64,000 nt of DNA from NCBI RefSeq assembly GCF_016918015.1, contig NZ_JAERMK010000001.1:262795-326794 (forward strand), read 5' to 3'. This DNA comes from Glycomyces sp. YM15 (GTDB taxonomy: Bacteria > Actinomycetota > Actinomycetes > Mycobacteriales > Micromonosporaceae). The notes under the pieces are model-generated. The model did not search any database. It was not told the DNA's origin and was given only the letters and a program-made list of their open reading frames with translations. Of the stretch, positions 29,390-37,187 are shown piece after piece. The position numbers and the translations under genes are program-made. How positions within the stretch are numbered: position 1 is the first letter of the stretch; each line of letters opens with the position of its first letter.

Positions 29390-32137
29390 GTGACGGCCGC
29401 GGTCGACACGAGCGTGTCGCGCGATTATCACGAGCTGGAGGCCGAAGCGGCGCTGCGGCTGCTGGCGACCGACTCGGTGTCCGGCCTGTCCAGCGAGGCC
29501 GCGATGGCGATCCTCGCCAGGACCGGGCCGAACAGCCTGCCCGAGGCGGTGCGCGCCGGTGTCCTGGTGCGCCTCCTGCGGCAGGTCCACAATCCGCTGA
29601 TCTACGTCCTGCTGGCCGCCGGGGCGGTCACCGCCGTCCTCGGGGAGTACGTCGACTCGTCCGTGATCTTCGGGGTGGTGGTCGTCAACGCGGTCATCGG
29701 CTTCATCCAGGAGTCCAAGGCGGAGGCGGAACTCGCGGGTCTGCGGTCGATGGTCCGCACGCAGGCCAGGGTCGTACGCGACGGGCGGGAGCGGAGCGTG
29801 CCCTCCGAGGTGCTGGTGCCCGGCGACCTCGTCAGGCTCGAGGCGGGCGACAAGATCCCCGCGGACCTGCGGCTGACGCACTCGATCGGGCTGCGGGTCG
29901 ACGAGTCGGCGCTGACCGGCGAATCCGAACCGGTGGAGAAGCAGGTGGACTCGCTGCCGGCGGCGCTTCCGGTGGCCGACCGGCGCAACATGGGCTACTC
30001 GGGCACGCTGGTCACCTCCGGATCCGGCACCGGCGTGGTGTGCGCGACCGGCACCGCCACGCAATTGGGCGAGATCCACCGGCTCATCGGCGCCGCCCAG
30101 ACCCTGGCGACGCCGCTCACGGCGAAGCTCGCCGGGTTCAGCCGCCTCCTGACCGTCGCCATTCTGGCCTTGGCCGCCGTCACCTTCACGATCGGGCTGC
30201 TGCGCGGCCATGACGCGGTCGCGACGTTCACGGCCGCCGTCGCCCTCGCCGTGGGCGCGATCCCGGAAGGGCTCCCCGCCGCGGTGACGGTCACGCTGGC
30301 GATCGGCGTGGCCCGAATGGCGCGGCGGCGGGCGGTGATCCGGCGCCTGCCGACCGTCGAGACGCTCGGCAGCACCACGGTGATCTGCACCGACAAGACC
30401 GGCACGCTCACCGAGAACCAGATGACGGTGCAGGCGATCTGGACGCCCGGCGCGCGGTACGAGGTCAGCGGCTCCGGCTACGCGCCCGCGGGAGCGGTTC
30501 ACGACGGCTCGGGCAGTGCGGTCGGCACCGAACACGACCGGGCACTGCACTGGACGCTGCTCGCCGGAGCGGTCTGCAGCGACGCGAACGTGACCGGGCA
30601 CGAAGGCGAATGGAGCGTGATCGGCGACCCCACCGAAGGCGCGATGCTGGTGGCCGCCGCGAAGGCGGGACTCGATGCCGACGCGGCCCGTGCGGACCTG
30701 CCGCGCGTCGCCACGATCCCCTTCAGCTCGGAACGGCAGTTCATGGCCACCGCCCATCGCCGCGGCGACGGGCACCGGCTCGTACTCGTGAAAGGCGCCG
30801 TCGAGCGGCTGGTCGAACGCTGCGGCACGCAGATGGACGCGGACGGTGCGGTCCGGCCCCTCGACCACCTCGCCGTCACGGGCGCCGCGGCGGACCTGGC
30901 CGACCGCGGGCTCCGCGTGCTGGCGACCGCGGTGCGCCCGGCGACCGGTCCGGAAACCTCCGACTGGGGCGACCTCGACGAGGACGCACTCGACGGACTC
31001 GTCCTCACCGGGCTGCAGGCCATGCTCGACCCGCCCCGCGAAGCGGCGGCGTCAGCGGTCGCGGCCTGCCGGTCGGCGGGCATCTCGGTGAAGATGATCA
31101 CCGGCGACCACGCGGCTACCGCCGCCGCGATCGCCCGGAAGGTCGGCCTGCTCGCCGACGGCGACGGGGCCGTCCTGACCGGCGCCGAACTCGCGGCGCT
31201 GCCCGACGACGCGGTCGTTCACGCGGTGCAGCGGACCGCGGTGTTCGCCCGTGTCGCTCCCGATCAGAAGCTGCGGCTCGTCGCCGCCCTGCAGGAGAGC
31301 GGGCACGTGGTCGCGATGACCGGCGACGGCGTCAACGACGCCCCCGCGCTCAGGCAGGCCGGCATCGGTGTCGCCATGGGCGCGAGCGGCACCGACGTCG
31401 CCAAGGAGGCGGCCGACATGGTCCTGACCGACGATGACTTCGCGACCGTCGAAGCCGCCGTCGAGGAGGGCCGCGGCGTCTTCGACAACCTCACCAAGTT
31501 CATCACCTGGACGCTCCCGACGAACCTGGGCGAAGGACTCGTGATCCTGGCCGCGATCCTCTTCGGCGCGGCCCTGCCGATCCTGCCGAGCCAGATCCTG
31601 TGGATCAACATGACGACCGCGGTCGCCTTGGGCCTGATGCTCGCGTTCGAGCCGAAGGAACCGGGGATCATGACCCGGCCACCGCGGCGGCCGGGGCAAC
31701 CGCTGCTCACCGGGGCGATCCTGTTCCGGACCGCGCTGGTGTCGGTACTGCTCGTGGCCGGTTCGTGGTGGCTGTTCAACTGGGAGCTCGCGAACGGCGC
31801 GGGCATCGCCGAAGCGCGGACCGCGGCGGTGAACGTGTTCGTGACCGTCGAGGCCTTCTACCTGTTCAGCTGCCGGTCGCTGACACGTTCGGCGTGGCGG
31901 ATCGGCCTGTTCTCCAACCGGTGGATCATCGTCGGGCTCGCCGTGCAGGCGGCCGCCCAGCTCGCCATCACCTACACGCCGGCGATGAACGCCGTGTTCG
32001 AGACCGCCCCGATCGGCCCCGACGTGTGGCTGCGCATCCTCCTGATCGCCGCGGTGACCAGTCTCGTAGTGGCCGTGGAGAAGCGGATCCAGAACCGCCG
32101 TACCGAGCGGCTCGGGGCATCGGTCCCGACGACCTGA
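29390..32137 (+). CDS. cation-transporting P-type ATPase (P2 type)
   Basis: A 915-residue P-type ATPase. The actuator motif LTGESEP is at about 175-181, PEGLP in helix M4 at 292-296, and the phosphorylation site CTDKTGTLT with D335. The hinge GDGVNDAPAL lies further on, followed by the C-terminal cation ATPase domain with about six helices. N-terminal residues look like the Cation_ATPase_N domain. PEGLP points to the Ca2+/Mg2+-like P2 group rather than heavy metals. GTG 29390 lacks a strong ribosome binding site. Similar ATPases sit beside USP genes in dormancy regulons of mycobacteria (CtpF); the DosR-like box upstream fits. Confidence 0.94.
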   Translation: MTAAVDTSVSRDYHELEAEAALRLLATDSVSGLSSEAAMAILARTGPNSLPEAVRAGVLVRLLRQVHNPLIYVLLAAGAVTAVLGEYVDSSVIFGVVVVNAVIGFIQESKAEAELAGLRSMVRTQARVVRDGRERSVPSEVLVPGDLVRLEAGDKIPADLRLTHSIGLRVDESALTGESEPVEKQVDSLPAALPVADRRNMGYSGTLVTSGSGTGVVCATGTATQLGEIHRLIGAAQTLATPLTAKLAGFSRLLTVAILALAAVTFTIGLLRGHDAVATFTAAVALAVGAIPEGLPAAVTVTLAIGVARMARRRAVIRRLPTVETLGSTTVICTDKTGTLTENQMTVQAIWTPGARYEVSGSGYAPAGAVHDGSGSAVGTEHDRALHWTLLAGAVCSDANVTGHEGEWSVIGDPTEGAMLVAAAKAGLDADAARADLPRVATIPFSSERQFMATAHRRGDGHRLVLVKGAVERLVERCGTQMDADGAVRPLDHLAVTGAAADLADRGLRVLATAVRPATGPETSDWGDLDEDALDGLVLTGLQAMLDPPREAAASAVAACRSAGISVKMITGDHAATAAAIARKVGLLADGDGAVLTGAELAALPDDAVVHAVQRTAVFARVAPDQKLRLVAALQESGHVVAMTGDGVNDAPALRQAGIGVAMGASGTDVAKEAADMVLTDDDFATVEAAVEEGRGVFDNLTKFITWTLPTNLGEGLVILAAILFGAALPILPSQILWINMTTAVALGLMLAFEPKEPGIMTRPPRRPGQPLLTGAILFRTALVSVLLVAGSWWLFNWELANGAGIAEARTAAVNVFVTVEAFYLFSCRSLTRSAWRIGLFSNRWIIVGLAVQAAAQLAITYTPAMNAVFETAPIGPDVWLRILLIAAVTSLVVAVEKRIQNRRTERLGASVPTT

Positions 32138-32143
32138 GACGAC

Positions 32144-32172
32144 GCCGGCGGGACGGAACCCGTCCCGCCGGC
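32144..32172 (+). terminator. terminator of P-type ATPase gene
   Basis: GCCGGCGGGACGG and its exact complement form a 13-bp stem with a 3-base loop, 7 nt after the stop codon. Confidence 0.8.
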
Positions 32173-32208
32173 ATCGCGTCACCGGAGAAGGCGCGCTCCA
32201 GACGAAGA

Positions 32209-32238
32209 GCAACGGGGCGGCGCGTGCCGCCCCGTTGC
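32209..32238 (-). terminator. terminator of second universal stress protein gene
   Basis: GCAACGGGGCGGC / GCCGCCCCGTTGC is a perfect 13-bp stem with a GCGT loop, 10 nt beyond the minus-strand USP stop. Confidence 0.75.
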
Positions 32239-32248
32239 AGTCGCGGCC

Positions 32249-32683
32249 CTATGGCCGGATGATCACCACCGGACAGCGGGCGTGGGTGGCGCAGTACTGG
32301 CTCACGGAGCCGATGAGGGCCCCGACGAATCCGCCGTGCCCGCGGGAGCCGACCACCAGCAAGTCGGCGTCCTCGGCAAGGTCGAGCAGGACCTTCCCCG
32401 GGTGCCCCTCGACGACGCGGCGCTCCAGTCGGACCCCCGGCCGCTCCGCCGCGGACTCGTCCGTGATCTTCTCGAGCTCCCGCCGCGCCTCATCGGCGAA
32501 CTCCGCCGCGGGCAGCACCATCGCCGCGGTCCCGTAGTTGGCGGGGATATGCCAGGCCAGCACGGCCAGCACCGACGATCCCGACTCCTCGGCGTGCTCC
32601 ATCGCCCATGCGAGCGCTTCCTTCGACGGCGCCGATCCGTCGACCCCGACGACGATCCGCTTCGCCTGCTTGCGTTCCGGCAT
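32249..32683 (-). CDS. universal stress protein UspA family (copy 2)
   Basis: A 144-residue universal stress protein, paralogous to the copy at 28738-29175. Both have WHIP/WQIP..YGT before the central linker and the same ATP-loop, here LVVGSRGHGGFVGALIGSVSQYC. Start ATG 32683 follows GAGGAAGGAG. It brackets the P-type ATPase with its paralogue and is divergent from the two small membrane-protein genes. Confidence 0.94.
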   Translation of the reverse strand: MPERKQAKRIVVGVDGSAPSKEALAWAMEHAEESGSSVLAVLAWHIPANYGTAAMVLPAAEFADEARRELEKITDESAAERPGVRLERRVVEGHPGKVLLDLAEDADLLVVGSRGHGGFVGALIGSVSQYCATHARCPVVIIRP

Positions 32684-32820
32684 GGCCCGCTCCTTCCTCT
32701 CGAACCCCCAGCCTCGCCGCTCCGGGAGCACGGGACCAGAGCCGAACGTCCTGGTTCCGCGGGCCCGCGGTCACCGCGCCGCCTGCGGTGCCCGGTGCCG
32801 GGGCCGACGGACGTTCGAGA

Positions 32821-32837
32821 CGGGACCTTCGACCCTG
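32821..32837. promoter_or_regulatory. DosR/OsdR-like box 2
   Basis: CGGGACCTTCGACCCTG matches box 1 (29254-29270) at 15 of 17 positions. It lies 48 nt before the start of the 69-residue membrane protein gene and 137 nt upstream of the second USP gene. A weaker CGGGACC half-site occurs at 32731-32737, nearer the USP start. Confidence 0.55.
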
Positions 32838-32885
32838 CCCCGCCGCTTCGAGCGGGCGAAAGCTGGACGGAGGAGGCGAACCGCC

Positions 32886-33095
32886 ATGCAGATCGAACGC
32901 CCGACCGCCTACGTGGTCACCGTGTCGCTCGGCGCTTTGGCGCTGCTCTACGCGGGGATCTCCCCCACTCTGATCCTGATCGGCATGTTCCTGGCGGCCT
33001 GTCCGTTGCTGATCGCCGTCATCATGGGCGCCGTACGCGGCGATCACCGCAGACCGGGGGTACGACCCGAGCCGCCGGGCGACAATGAGCTTTGA
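32886..33095 (+). CDS. small two-helix membrane protein in stress block
   Basis: A 69-residue protein with two hydrophobic helices (about residues 8-27 and 30-49) and a short polar, Pro-rich tail. ATG 32886 follows GGAGGAGG. A DosR-like box lies 48 nt upstream, linking it to the neighbouring stress genes. It is followed after 23 nt by another small membrane protein gene. Family not recognised. Confidence 0.75.
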   Translation: MQIERPTAYVVTVSLGALALLYAGISPTLILIGMFLAACPLLIAVIMGAVRGDHRRPGVRPEPPGDNEL

Positions 33096-33118
33096 GCAAC
33101 CTGAGAGGAGTACCGGTC

Positions 33119-33283
33119 GTGACACTCATCTGGTTCATCGTCTGGTTCATCGCCAATCTCGTGGGCGGCAATGATCCACTGCTCTTCGACCCGGTCAACG
33201 CCTGGGCCGGCACGTTGATCCTGGCCGTCGCCCTCGACTTGTCCGCAGCGCACGCCGGCAACACCGCGAAGCGACGGCGGTGA
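33119..33283 (+). CDS. small two-helix membrane protein, second of pair
   Basis: A 54-residue protein starting at GTG 33119, 23 nt after the stop of the preceding small gene and preceded by GAGAGGAG. It has a Trp/Phe-rich N-terminal helix (LIWFIVWFIANLVGG), a PLLFDPVNAWAG turn, a second helix and a basic RRR terminus. Probably cotranscribed with the upstream 69-residue membrane protein. Function unknown. Confidence 0.7.
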   Translation: MTLIWFIVWFIANLVGGNDPLLFDPVNAWAGTLILAVALDLSAAHAGNTAKRRR

Positions 33284-33433
33284 CGCGATTCCTCGGCCGC
33301 TCCGGCCGCGTCGTGTCCCTGAAATCAGTTCACCCGGCGCTACGTTCCGCAGACCTCGAGCGACGCCTGGTCGCCGGAGGCATCACTCGAGAGGTCGATG
33401 CCGTTCTTCATGGAGGCCCTTGCTCCACTTCGG

Positions 33434-35698
33434 TCATGGCTCTCGATGAGTCCCGGTTGATCCGAAGGCATTCGGCAGCGGCTCAGCGAGCATTTCGAGG
33501 ATGATCGCCTCTCCGGGCGCGAGGAGCGGGAGCTGCAGCCCCACATCGGCGATCACCGCGCCGGGGAGCAGCAGGGCGCCGTGCTCCAGCCAAGGCGGGG
33601 GCGCCTCGTCGAGTCCACGCGGCACCGGCAGCTCGAGCACGGGCGCGATCCGGTAGCGGCGTCCGGGATCGAGACCTGGGACGCGGAGTGCCGTGGCGAG
33701 GGCGCGGTTCCCGGTGGCGTGCCGGGCGATGCGCATGACCGCGTGGCTCTGGTCGTCGCTGACGACGGCGGTGGCGGTGGTTCCGTCGTCGCCGGTGTCG
33801 GGATGGCTGAGCGTGCCAGTGTGGAGGAGGCCGCGCAGGCGGCGGTAGCAGGTGATCGCGCGGCGCAGCCGGTCCAGTTCGTCCGGCGTGCAGGCGGTGA
33901 TGTCCCATTCGATGCCCGCGGAGCCGAAGAGCGAGGTCGCGATCCGGAAGTCCAGGCTCGCCGCCCGATGGGTGGTGTGGGCGGTCGGCGGGCCGATGTG
34001 CGAGCCGATGAGTTCGAGGGGCAGCAGCAGCTCCGTCCACCGCTGGATCGCCAAGCGCTCCAGCGGGTCGTTGGTGTCGGATGCCCACACCCGATCGGTG
34101 CGGTCGAGGATGCCGAGGTCGACGCGGGCGCCACCGGAGGCGCAGGATTCGATCTCGAGCGTCGGGTGCAGAGCGCGGAGCCGGTCGAGGAGCCGATAGA
34201 CGGCTTCAGTGTGCCGGTGGACGTTCGCTCGTCCATCATGGACGGCCTCGATGAGGTCGCGGTTCTGGTCCCACTTGATGTAGTCGAGCTCGTATTCGCC
34301 GACGAGCGCCGAGATCGAGCCGAGGAGGTGGTCGAACGCCTCGGGGCGGGTCAGGTCGAGCGCGTACTGCCCGCGCCACGCTCGCGTCGACGGAGGCTGG
34401 AGCAGCCACTCGGGGTGCTCGCGCGCGAGGTCGGAGTCGGGGTTGACCATCTCGGGCTCGAACCATAGGCCGAACTGCATGCCGAGGGAGCGGACCGTCC
34501 GCGCGATGGGGTGCAGGCCCTGCGGCCAGACCGCGGGGTCGACGGTCCAGTCGCCGAGCCCGGCGCGGTCGTCGCGCCTGCCGAGGAACCAGCCGTCGTC
34601 GAGCACGAACCGCTCGACGCCGATGCCGGCGGCCCTGCGCGCCAGTGTCTCCAGGCGGTCGAGGTCGTGCTTGAAGTAGACGGCCTCCCAAGTGTTCAGC
34701 ACGACCGGGCGGGGCTCGCGAGGGTGCGAGGGCCGGGCCCGCAGCGAGCGGTGGAACCGCTCACCGAGGCCGTCGAGTCCCCGGTCGCTCCAGACGAACA
34801 CGGCGTCGGGGGTGCGGAAGGACTCGCCTGGCGCGAGCTCGATCTCCCCGGGCCGCATGAGCGGGCCCGCGCCGAGGACGGTCCGCGCTTCGGGGAGGGC
34901 GTCGTGGCGGTAGACGGCGTCGCCGCTCCAGGCGAGGTGCACCGCCCACAGTTCGCCTGCGGCGGCGTCGAAGCCGGGGGTGCCCAGGATGAGGGCGAAC
35001 GGGGCGTCGTGGCCGGTGCGGCCGCGCCGGGTCTCGCGCACGCGGCTGCCTTGCGCGAGCGGGCCGCGCTGAGGGACGCGTTCGCGGGTCCAGCGGCCGG
35101 TGAAATCGAGGACCTCGGCGGCCCGGTCGTCCACGGGCATCACGGCTTCGAGCGCCGCGAGCGACAAGCACTGATCGCTCGTGTTGACGAGTTCATGCGC
35201 GATGCGGAGGACTCCGGCGTCGTCCAGGTGAAGTTCGCTGCGGAGGAGGAGGCCGGGGGCTTCGGCTCGGAGGTGCAGCGTCCCAGTGTCGACGTCGGTT
35301 TCGAATCCCGAGTCGGCGACGGTCCACCGGGGGTATTGGGCCTGGCCTGCGCGGTGCGCGGCGAGGCCGGGGCGTCCCTCCCAACCGTCCTGCTCGCCCG
35401 GCACCAGGGTGAGGGGCCAGGGGGCGTCGAGCGCGCTGGGCGAAACCGGGCGAGTGCGGGCCCGACGCAGCTGCTCGAAGTCCCCGTAGCTGAGGTCCCC
35501 GAGGTCCCGACCCCAGTGCAGCACTTCGGGGAGCCCCTGCTCGGGCAGGTGCACGACCACGGAGACGCCCCCGGCCCAGAGCATCCGCGTCTTCCCGCCG
35601 TCGTCGAGGCCGTCGGGGACGCCGACAGCGGCCTCGCTCGGCGCCGGGTCGGTCTGCCTGAAGTGAGGGGCTTCGGCAACGGCTCGCGGTTCGGTCAT
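33434..35698 (-). CDS. alpha-galactosidase, GH36
   Basis: A 754-residue GH36 alpha-galactosidase without a signal peptide, so cytoplasmic. It has an N-terminal beta-sandwich (about 30-320), a TIM barrel with VVLNTWEAVYF, FVLDDGWFLGR and FGLWFEPEMVNPDSDL, and a C-terminal beta domain. The nucleophile is D477 in YIKWDQN; the acid/base is D541 in WASDTNDP, after the CASGG motif. ATG 35698 follows GAGGAG and overlaps the ROK repressor stop (ATGA), so it is translationally coupled. It would cleave alpha-1,6-galactose from imported oligosaccharides such as galactomannan or raffinose-type sugars. Its link to a xyloglucan locus is unexplained. Confidence 0.95.
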   Translation of the reverse strand: MTEPRAVAEAPHFRQTDPAPSEAAVGVPDGLDDGGKTRMLWAGGVSVVVHLPEQGLPEVLHWGRDLGDLSYGDFEQLRRARTRPVSPSALDAPWPLTLVPGEQDGWEGRPGLAAHRAGQAQYPRWTVADSGFETDVDTGTLHLRAEAPGLLLRSELHLDDAGVLRIAHELVNTSDQCLSLAALEAVMPVDDRAAEVLDFTGRWTRERVPQRGPLAQGSRVRETRRGRTGHDAPFALILGTPGFDAAAGELWAVHLAWSGDAVYRHDALPEARTVLGAGPLMRPGEIELAPGESFRTPDAVFVWSDRGLDGLGERFHRSLRARPSHPREPRPVVLNTWEAVYFKHDLDRLETLARRAAGIGVERFVLDDGWFLGRRDDRAGLGDWTVDPAVWPQGLHPIARTVRSLGMQFGLWFEPEMVNPDSDLAREHPEWLLQPPSTRAWRGQYALDLTRPEAFDHLLGSISALVGEYELDYIKWDQNRDLIEAVHDGRANVHRHTEAVYRLLDRLRALHPTLEIESCASGGARVDLGILDRTDRVWASDTNDPLERLAIQRWTELLLPLELIGSHIGPPTAHTTHRAASLDFRIATSLFGSAGIEWDITACTPDELDRLRRAITCYRRLRGLLHTGTLSHPDTGDDGTTATAVVSDDQSHAVMRIARHATGNRALATALRVPGLDPGRRYRIAPVLELPVPRGLDEAPPPWLEHGALLLPGAVIADVGLQLPLLAPGEAIILEMLAEPLPNAFGSTGTHREP

Positions 35699-36942
35699 GC
35701 GGACTCCTCGATGGACGGGTTCGGGGCCGTCCAAGTATCGACAAGTCGCATGGCTTTGTCAACAGAGAGTACTAACTCTGGTTCGTGCCCCAGGAAGTCC
35801 CGGATCGCGAGCACGGCCCCGGCCCGGGCCCACTCGTCGAACTCGAACGGCTGGATGTCGATGGTGATCGGCGCGCTGTCGGGGTGGCGGCCGGCCTCGA
35901 CCGCGGCGTCGAGTTCGTTCCGTGCGAACTCGGTCACCGCGATGCCGTCGCCGGTGACGATGATCTTCTGGGGGTCCACGGTGTTCGCCAGCGTCGCCAC
36001 CAGAACGCCGAGCGCGTGCCCGGCGTCGCGGAACGCCTGCCTGGCGGCGGGGTCGCCGCTTCGCGCGAGGTCCACGACGCTCGCGTAGTCCAGGCCCGGG
36101 GTGCGCAGGGCGCCGACGATCGCCGCGTTCGAGAGGTACGAGGCCAGGCAGCCGCGGTGGCCGCGTTCGCACCGCGGCCCGCTCGGGTCGACCGGCAGGT
36201 GCTCGAGACTGCCGGCCCTGCCGTTGGCGCCGGTCACGACCTTCCCGTCCACGACGATGCCGACCCCGATCCCGGTACCGACCGTGATGAGCACCATGGA
36301 CTCGTACCCCACGCCGACGCCGAACCAGTGCTCGGCCACCGTCAGGGCGCGGACGTCGTTCTCGGCGGCGGCGCGCACGCCCAGGCGCTCGCTCACGAGG
36401 TCGGCCAGCGGCACTTCGCGCCAGCCGAGGAACGGCGATTCCAGCACGATCTGGCGCCCGCCCGCGGAGGCCACGTCCCCGGCGAGACCGATCCCCGCCG
36501 CGGCGATGCCGGGGTACTCGCCCGAGAGGCGCTCGTAGGCGCCGCCGATCTGCGCGACGACGTTCTCGACCTTCCGCGACGCCAGGGGCTCGTCGAACTC
36601 GGCGAGGGCCTGCGCTTTGAGGTCGGTGACGACGGCGAAGAGCCTGTCGCTGGTCAGCTTGACACCGAGGAACCGCCTGCCCTCGGGGCGTATGTGGAGA
36701 ACCTCGCTGGGCCGGCCGGTCGCCCCGCGCAGCTCGATCGCACCACTGGTGACCAGGCCCTGCTCGATCAGCGCGCGCATGACCACCGTGAGACTCGTCC
36801 GCGAGATGCCGATCGTCCGCGCTATCTCCGCGCGCGACTTCGGACCGTGGATCAGCAGCTCGCGAAGGGCGCTGCGCTCCAGTCCGCTGAGCGGACCCCC
36901 AGGCGGGCGGCCCTCGGCCCGCGGTGGCGACGTCGTCTGCAT
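35695..36942 (-). CDS. ROK-family transcriptional repressor
   Basis: A 415-residue ROK (repressor, ORF, kinase) protein. Residues about 15-80 form a winged helix (ELLIHGPKSRAEIARTIGISRTSLTVVMRALIEQGLV). The remainder is the sugar-kinase-like fold with VGTGIGVGIVVDGK, and the zinc motif CERGHRGC in place of the usual CxCGxxGC. ATG 36942 follows GAGGAGAA. It precedes and overlaps the alpha-galactosidase gene and is divergent from the oligosaccharide ABC transporter. Between them lie GTCTAGTT boxes, its likely operators. Sugar or sugar-phosphate is the expected ligand. Confidence 0.93.
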   Translation of the reverse strand: MQTTSPPRAEGRPPGGPLSGLERSALRELLIHGPKSRAEIARTIGISRTSLTVVMRALIEQGLVTSGAIELRGATGRPSEVLHIRPEGRRFLGVKLTSDRLFAVVTDLKAQALAEFDEPLASRKVENVVAQIGGAYERLSGEYPGIAAAGIGLAGDVASAGGRQIVLESPFLGWREVPLADLVSERLGVRAAAENDVRALTVAEHWFGVGVGYESMVLITVGTGIGVGIVVDGKVVTGANGRAGSLEHLPVDPSGPRCERGHRGCLASYLSNAAIVGALRTPGLDYASVVDLARSGDPAARQAFRDAGHALGVLVATLANTVDPQKIIVTGDGIAVTEFARNELDAAVEAGRHPDSAPITIDIQPFEFDEWARAGAVLAIRDFLGHEPELVLSVDKAMRLVDTWTAPNPSIEESA

Positions 36943-37013
36943 GTGGCGTTCTCCTCGGTTTGTACTCAGCCAACGTTATCGGGGCGCTCATTCACCGATG
37001 TGTGCCCTTATAT

Positions 37014-37021
37014 GTCTAGTT
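37014..37021. promoter_or_regulatory. GTCTAGTT half operator near ROK gene
   Basis: This single GTCTAGTT matches one arm of the perfect dyad at 37065-37084. It lies 72 nt upstream of the ROK start and may mediate autoregulation. Confidence 0.45.
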
Positions 37022-37064
37022 CATAACCATTTTCCCACCCGACGTGCCGCCAATACTTGGTACG

Positions 37065-37138
37065 TCTAGTTGACAAACTAGACGACATCTGCGTACCGTA
37101 CATCGCACCAGGTCAGGGATGCGCATCCCTCGATACAC
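37065..37138 (+). promoter_or_regulatory. transporter promoter-leader module, copy A
   Basis: The perfect dyad GTCTAGTTGACAAACTAGAC (37065-37084) encloses a -35 TTGACA (37071-37076). The -10 candidate TACCGT (37095-37100, 18-bp spacer) lies in the block TGCGTACCGTAC, followed by GCATCCCTCGATACA ending at 37138. The same layout recurs at 54026-54097 and, on the minus strand, 60653-60719. A repressor on the dyad would occlude RNA polymerase; the divergent ROK protein is the obvious candidate. Confidence 0.75.
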
Positions 37139-37187
37139 CCTCGACCTGGGCTCCCCTTAGTCCCTCTACGACAACGAGGTCAGCTCC

